This document shows positions 40,068-42,588 of a DNA stretch of 42,588 nt, piece after piece. The stretch covers positions 1-42,588 of the forward strand of contig NZ_FQWX01000018.1 in assembly GCF_900129815.1 (NCBI RefSeq), in the 5' to 3' direction. Both the position numbers and the translations under genes were made by a program. Numbering within the stretch: position 1 is the stretch's first letter; every line of letters starts with the position of its first letter. The notes under the pieces were generated by a model that searched no databases, was not told the origin of the DNA, and saw nothing but the letters and a program-made list of their open reading frames with translations. This DNA comes from Asaccharospora irregularis DSM 2635 (GTDB lineage Bacteria; Bacillota; Clostridia; Peptostreptococcales; Peptostreptococcaceae).

Positions 40068-40649
40068 TTGAATAAGGACATAGGATCTAAAATAAAACAA
40101 CTAAGGACACAGAAACAGATGACACTCAAGGATATGAGTGAGAAGACTAATTTATCAATAGGTTTTTTATCTCAATTAGAAAGAGGGCTTACTAGTGTAG
40201 CAACAGATTCGCTAGCAAAAATATCGGATGTACTCGATGTAGAATTGACATATTTTTTCATAAGACCAAAAGAGCATAAAAGACCAGTATTAAGAAGTTA
40301 TGAAAAAGAAGTATTTGATATATGCAACTCTAGTTTTATAAATTATCATTTGTCTTCAAATTTAACAGATAAAATAATGTTACCAAGATTAATAGAGCTA
40401 CTTCCAAGCAAGAGCGATGAGGAAATATGTTCTTATGTACATGAAGGTGAGGAGTTTGTATATGTTTTAGAGGGAACATTAACTCTATTTTTAGGGGAAG
40501 AACAAATCGATATGTATCCAGGAGATACAGTACACTACAATAGCGAAAGTAACAATCACAATTGGGCTAACTATACAAATAAAATAGTAAGGATTTTAGT
40601 AGTTAGTATACCAAATTCTTTTCAAGAGGCAGATAAAAGCAAAAAATAA
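40068..40649 (+). CDS. XRE-family regulator with C-terminal cupin domain
   Basis: A 193-residue transcription factor. The N-terminal helix-turn-helix (about 5-60) includes IKQLRTQKQMTLKDMSEKT and LSIGFLSQLERGLTSVATDS. The C-terminal cupin_2 sensor domain (about 115-180) includes YVHEGEEFVYVLEGTLTLF and YPGDTVHYNSESNNHNW. This is the architecture of PuuR-type metabolite-responsive regulators. The ligand is unknown. The start at TTG 40068, 7 bases after AAGAGGTG, is preferred; GTG 40059 is within that site. Neighbours are the oxaloacetate decarboxylase operon upstream and a SulP transporter downstream, either of which might be a target along with its own promoter. Confidence 0.88.
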   Translation: MNKDIGSKIKQLRTQKQMTLKDMSEKTNLSIGFLSQLERGLTSVATDSLAKISDVLDVELTYFFIRPKEHKRPVLRSYEKEVFDICNSSFINYHLSSNLTDKIMLPRLIELLPSKSDEEICSYVHEGEEFVYVLEGTLTLFLGEEQIDMYPGDTVHYNSESNNHNWANYTNKIVRILVVSIPNSFQEADKSKK

Positions 40650-40725
40650 CAATTAATCATTCAAATCAACACAGCAATCAAAGAAATTTCAATTATTTTA
40701 CTAAAAATATAAATAATCAATAAGG

Positions 40726-40776
40726 TGGCTATTGATAGATTTATTAAAATTTATTAATAGCTATTTTTATGTTTTT
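40726..40776 (+). terminator. intrinsic terminator after the XRE-cupin gene
   Basis: TGGCTATTGATAGATTT pairs with AAATTTATTAATAGCTA (17 pairs, three G-U), followed by TTTTTATGTTTTT. Confidence 0.85.
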
Positions 40777-40893
40777 GAATATACAACTAATAAATATTGC
40801 ATTTTTATGTATTGTGAATACAAAATTTTTTGACTTTATTGATAATGAGGAGTATTATAGGTATGGGATAAATAGAATTGGAGGGATTTGATA

Positions 40894-42180
40894 ATGTCAC
40901 CTAAGTTGTTTAGTATTTTTAGGAATAAAGAGTTGACAAAAGAAAGTGTGAGTAAGGATATAATTTCAGGTATTATAGTAGCTATAATTGCCCTACCTTT
41001 ATCAATTGCACTTGCTATATCTTCTGGAGTATCACCAGAAAAAGGACTTATAACTGCAATAACTGCAGGATTTATAATATCTTTTCTAGGGGGAAGTAGA
41101 GTACAAATAGGCGGACCGACAGGGGCATTTGTTGTAATTGTCTATGGAATCGTTATGGAACACGGTATGACAGGTCTTATAATATCCACAATAATGGCGG
41201 GAATTATTCTAATATTAATGGGGTTATTGAAGTTTGGTTCTTTAATTAAATATGTACCTAAAACTATAACTGTTGGATTTACAAGTGGTATAGCCATAAC
41301 TTTATTAGTAACCCAACTAAAGGATTTTTTTGGACTTAAAATAAGTGATGTTCCAGCTGAATGTTTAGCTAAGCTGGGAAGTTATATAAATAATATAAAC
41401 ACATTTGATGCGGTAACTTTTATCGTAGGTTTAGCGTGCGTATTAATAATGGTATTTTGGCCTAAAGTAAATAAAAATATACCAGGTTCAATAATAGCAT
41501 TAATTCTAGCTACATTAGCAGTTCAATTATTTAATATTAAAGTAGACACTATTGGAAGTGTTTATACAGACATATCAGCATCAATACCGATGCCTACAAT
41601 ACCAGATATAGATTTAAATACAATAAAACAATTAATTAAACCGTCACTTACAATAGCTGTACTTGCTGCTATAGAGTCATTATTGTCATGTGTTGTTTCT
41701 GACAAGATGATAGATGATGAACATGATTCAAATATGGAACTTATAGCCCAAGGGCTAGGGAATATAGCATCCGCGCTATTTGGAGGTATACCAGCTACAG
41801 GTGCAATCGCCAGAACTGCTGCAAATGTAAAAAATGGTGGAAAAACTCCAATAGCTGGGATTATACATGCTATAGTTTTATTATTGATAATGGTTCTTTT
41901 AATGCCTCTAGCTAAGATGATTCCTATGACGGTTTTATCAAGTATACTTATAATAGTATCTTATAACATGGGAGAATGGAAAGAGTTTGGCGAGATGCTA
42001 AAACTACCAAAAGGAGATGTGGTAGCTTTTCTAGCGACTTTTATTCTTACTGTAGTATTTGACTTAGTGGTAGCTATAGGAGTAGGAATGATTATTTCTA
42101 TAATAGTATCATTGTTTAGAAAATACAAAGAAAGTCAAGTAGAAGAAGAATACGATATTGAAATTGACAATATTGGATAA
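40894..42180 (+). CDS. SulP-family anion transporter lacking a STAS domain
   Basis: A 428-residue polytopic protein of the SLC26/SulP family (sulfate, bicarbonate or dicarboxylate transport). The membrane domain is complete: an early DIISGIIVAIIALPLSIALA, the anion-site region GGSRVQIGGPTGAFVVIVYG, later AAIESLLSCVVSDKMI and FGGIPATGAIARTAANVKNG. The protein ends in KYKESQVEEEYDIEIDNIG, so the cytoplasmic STAS domain (about 100 residues) usual in the family is missing. STAS-less members exist. An ISL3-type element starts about 44 bases after the stop, so loss of the tail by insertion was considered but is not shown. ATG 40894 is chosen, 8 bases after GGAGGG. The substrate is unknown. Confidence 0.88.
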   Translation: MSPKLFSIFRNKELTKESVSKDIISGIIVAIIALPLSIALAISSGVSPEKGLITAITAGFIISFLGGSRVQIGGPTGAFVVIVYGIVMEHGMTGLIISTIMAGIILILMGLLKFGSLIKYVPKTITVGFTSGIAITLLVTQLKDFFGLKISDVPAECLAKLGSYINNINTFDAVTFIVGLACVLIMVFWPKVNKNIPGSIIALILATLAVQLFNIKVDTIGSVYTDISASIPMPTIPDIDLNTIKQLIKPSLTIAVLAAIESLLSCVVSDKMIDDEHDSNMELIAQGLGNIASALFGGIPATGAIARTAANVKNGGKTPIAGIIHAIVLLLIMVLLMPLAKMIPMTVLSSILIIVSYNMGEWKEFGEMLKLPKGDVVAFLATFILTVVFDLVVAIGVGMIISIIVSLFRKYKESQVEEEYDIEIDNIG

Positions 42181-42250
42181 TATATTGGTTAGTATATAGC
42201 ATATTAGTTTATTATATAAAAATGGCACTTCAAAATGGCTGTATAATATT

Positions 42251-42328
42251 TAGCGTTGATGGTAATAAAAAATCCATAATTGTCGTTAGACAAAAATGGA
42301 CTAATTACTATCAGCGCTATTATTTTTT
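42251..42328 (+). terminator. large terminator hairpin at the IS left end
   Basis: TAGCGTTGATGGTAAT pairs with ATTACTATCAGCGCTA (two G-U pairs); inner TCCAT/ATGGA and TTGTC/GACAA stems close around GTTA; TTATTTTTT follows. It would stop incoming transcription from the SulP gene and so shield the transposase gene. Confidence 0.8.
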
Positions 42329-42342
42329 AAAAAAATAAAGAA

Positions 42343-42407
42343 CACATGTCAAACTCGTTGTATAATTAAGTCACGACAACAAAATAAACGAGGAGGTTTG
42401 ACATGTG
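42343..42407 (+). promoter_or_regulatory. inverted repeat that can mask the transposase start codon
   Basis: CACATGTCAAAC (42343-42354) is perfectly complementary to GTTTGACATGTG (42396-42407), which contains the ATG (42403-42405) and the last G of AGGAGG. TATAAT at 42361-42366 lies inside the loop, so transcripts starting there lack the left arm, whereas read-through transcripts contain both arms and would be blocked. Confidence 0.6.
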
Positions 42408-42588
42408 CTCAAATGATATTATATCAAATATTCTAGGAATTAGCGATAAAAATTTAGTATTTACAGGAGATGGAATTGAAAAAATAAGAGGTATTGAGTT
42501 TAAGGTATTAAACGCAGTGCTTACATATGTTCCAAAAGCATGCTCTAAATGCGGTTGCGTAAATGAAAATTATTCAGTAGTGAAAAAT
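42403..42588 (+). CDS. ISL3-family transposase, N-terminal part
   Basis: The frame is open from ATG 42403, preceded by CGAGGAGG, to the window end (62 codons seen). It begins MCSNDIISNILGISDKN. It contains the N-terminal zinc-finger pattern of ISL3 transposases (YVPKACSKCGCVNENYS, two C-x2-C-like pairs of which the first is visible). The DDE catalytic domain is outside the window. Confidence 0.75.
   Translation, partial: MCSNDIISNILGISDKNLVFTGDGIEKIRGIEFKVLNAVLTYVPKACSKCGCVNENYSVVKN

Larger units (their letters stand above)
42224..42588 (+). mobile_element. left end of an ISL3-family insertion sequence (truncated by window)
   Basis: The presumed outer end is GGCACTTCAAAATGGCTG at 42224, as ISL3-family repeats begin GG-x-(C/A)-CTT. 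The element continues through a terminator hairpin and the transposase start to the window edge. The right end and the target duplication lie outside, so the exact boundary is approximate. Confidence 0.55.

Noticed and set aside
1-42588. CRISPR arrays, tRNA or rRNA genes, prophage modules and toxin-antitoxin pairs.
   Set aside because: I looked for regularly spaced repeats, cloverleaf ends and typical gene sets and saw none; a tRNA or covariance-model scan would settle the RNA part.

Overview
The window is very AT-rich, has strong AGGAGG-type ribosome binding sites, and carries the gene order of a low-GC Clostridia chromosome. A spore-protein-like small gene, an Na+-pumping oxaloacetate decarboxylase, a dithiol/4Fe-4S activase pair and two oligopeptide transporters suggest a peptide- and amino-acid-fermenting anaerobe, most likely in or near the Peptostreptococcaceae. 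The family assignment is inference; nothing in the sequence names a species. The window is bounded by insertion-sequence fragments: the last codons of an IS256-family transposase at the left edge and the start of an ISL3-family transposase at the right edge.

Left part (0.4-16.1 kb, accessory and physiological genes). It begins with a reverse-strand Xaa-Pro aminopeptidase and an AlaX-type alanyl-tRNA editing protein. Two paralogous POT-family peptide transporters follow, with a class-V PLP enzyme (cysteine-desulfurase-like) between them. Next come a 73-aa protein built of 11-residue repeats, a basic single-span membrane protein, and a 53-aa ORF behind a promoter that carries two LexA-like SOS boxes. 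An EEP-family nuclease gene is broken by one in-frame stop. A VanW-domain protein is followed by a kinase-like protein that lacks the catalytic aspartate. A three-gene set follows: a BadF/HgdC-type activase, an HgdB/double-cubane-cluster-type protein and a DUF3343 protein.

Middle part (16.2-28.3 kb). A SASP-like small gene and a FabG-like SDR lie on the reverse strand. A pentapeptide-repeat/K+ channel fusion and a D,D-carboxypeptidase are followed by the conserved housekeeping block rpsB-tsf-pyrH-frr-(68-aa ORF)-uppS-cdsA-dxr-rseP-ispG. That block covers translation, UMP synthesis, undecaprenyl and phospholipid precursors, the MEP pathway and site-2 proteolysis.

Right part (28.5-42.6 kb). 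An AIM24-family protein and a lipoprotein precede a clear SAM-I riboswitch controlling metNIQ (methionine ABC importer). An orphan PAS sensor histidine kinase follows. Next is the oadA-oadG-biotin carrier-oadB operon (Na+-translocating oxaloacetate decarboxylase), an XRE-cupin regulator behind a long palindrome, and a SulP transporter without a STAS domain. The ISL3 element then starts, with a terminator hairpin and an inverted repeat that can mask its own start codon.

The points most worth following up are the putative SOS-induced 53-aa protein, the 11-mer-repeat protein, the DCCP-like/DUF3343 gene set, a regulatory block shared by the two peptide transporter promoters, and a ~110-bp dispersed noncoding repeat near 29.3 and 39.6 kb.
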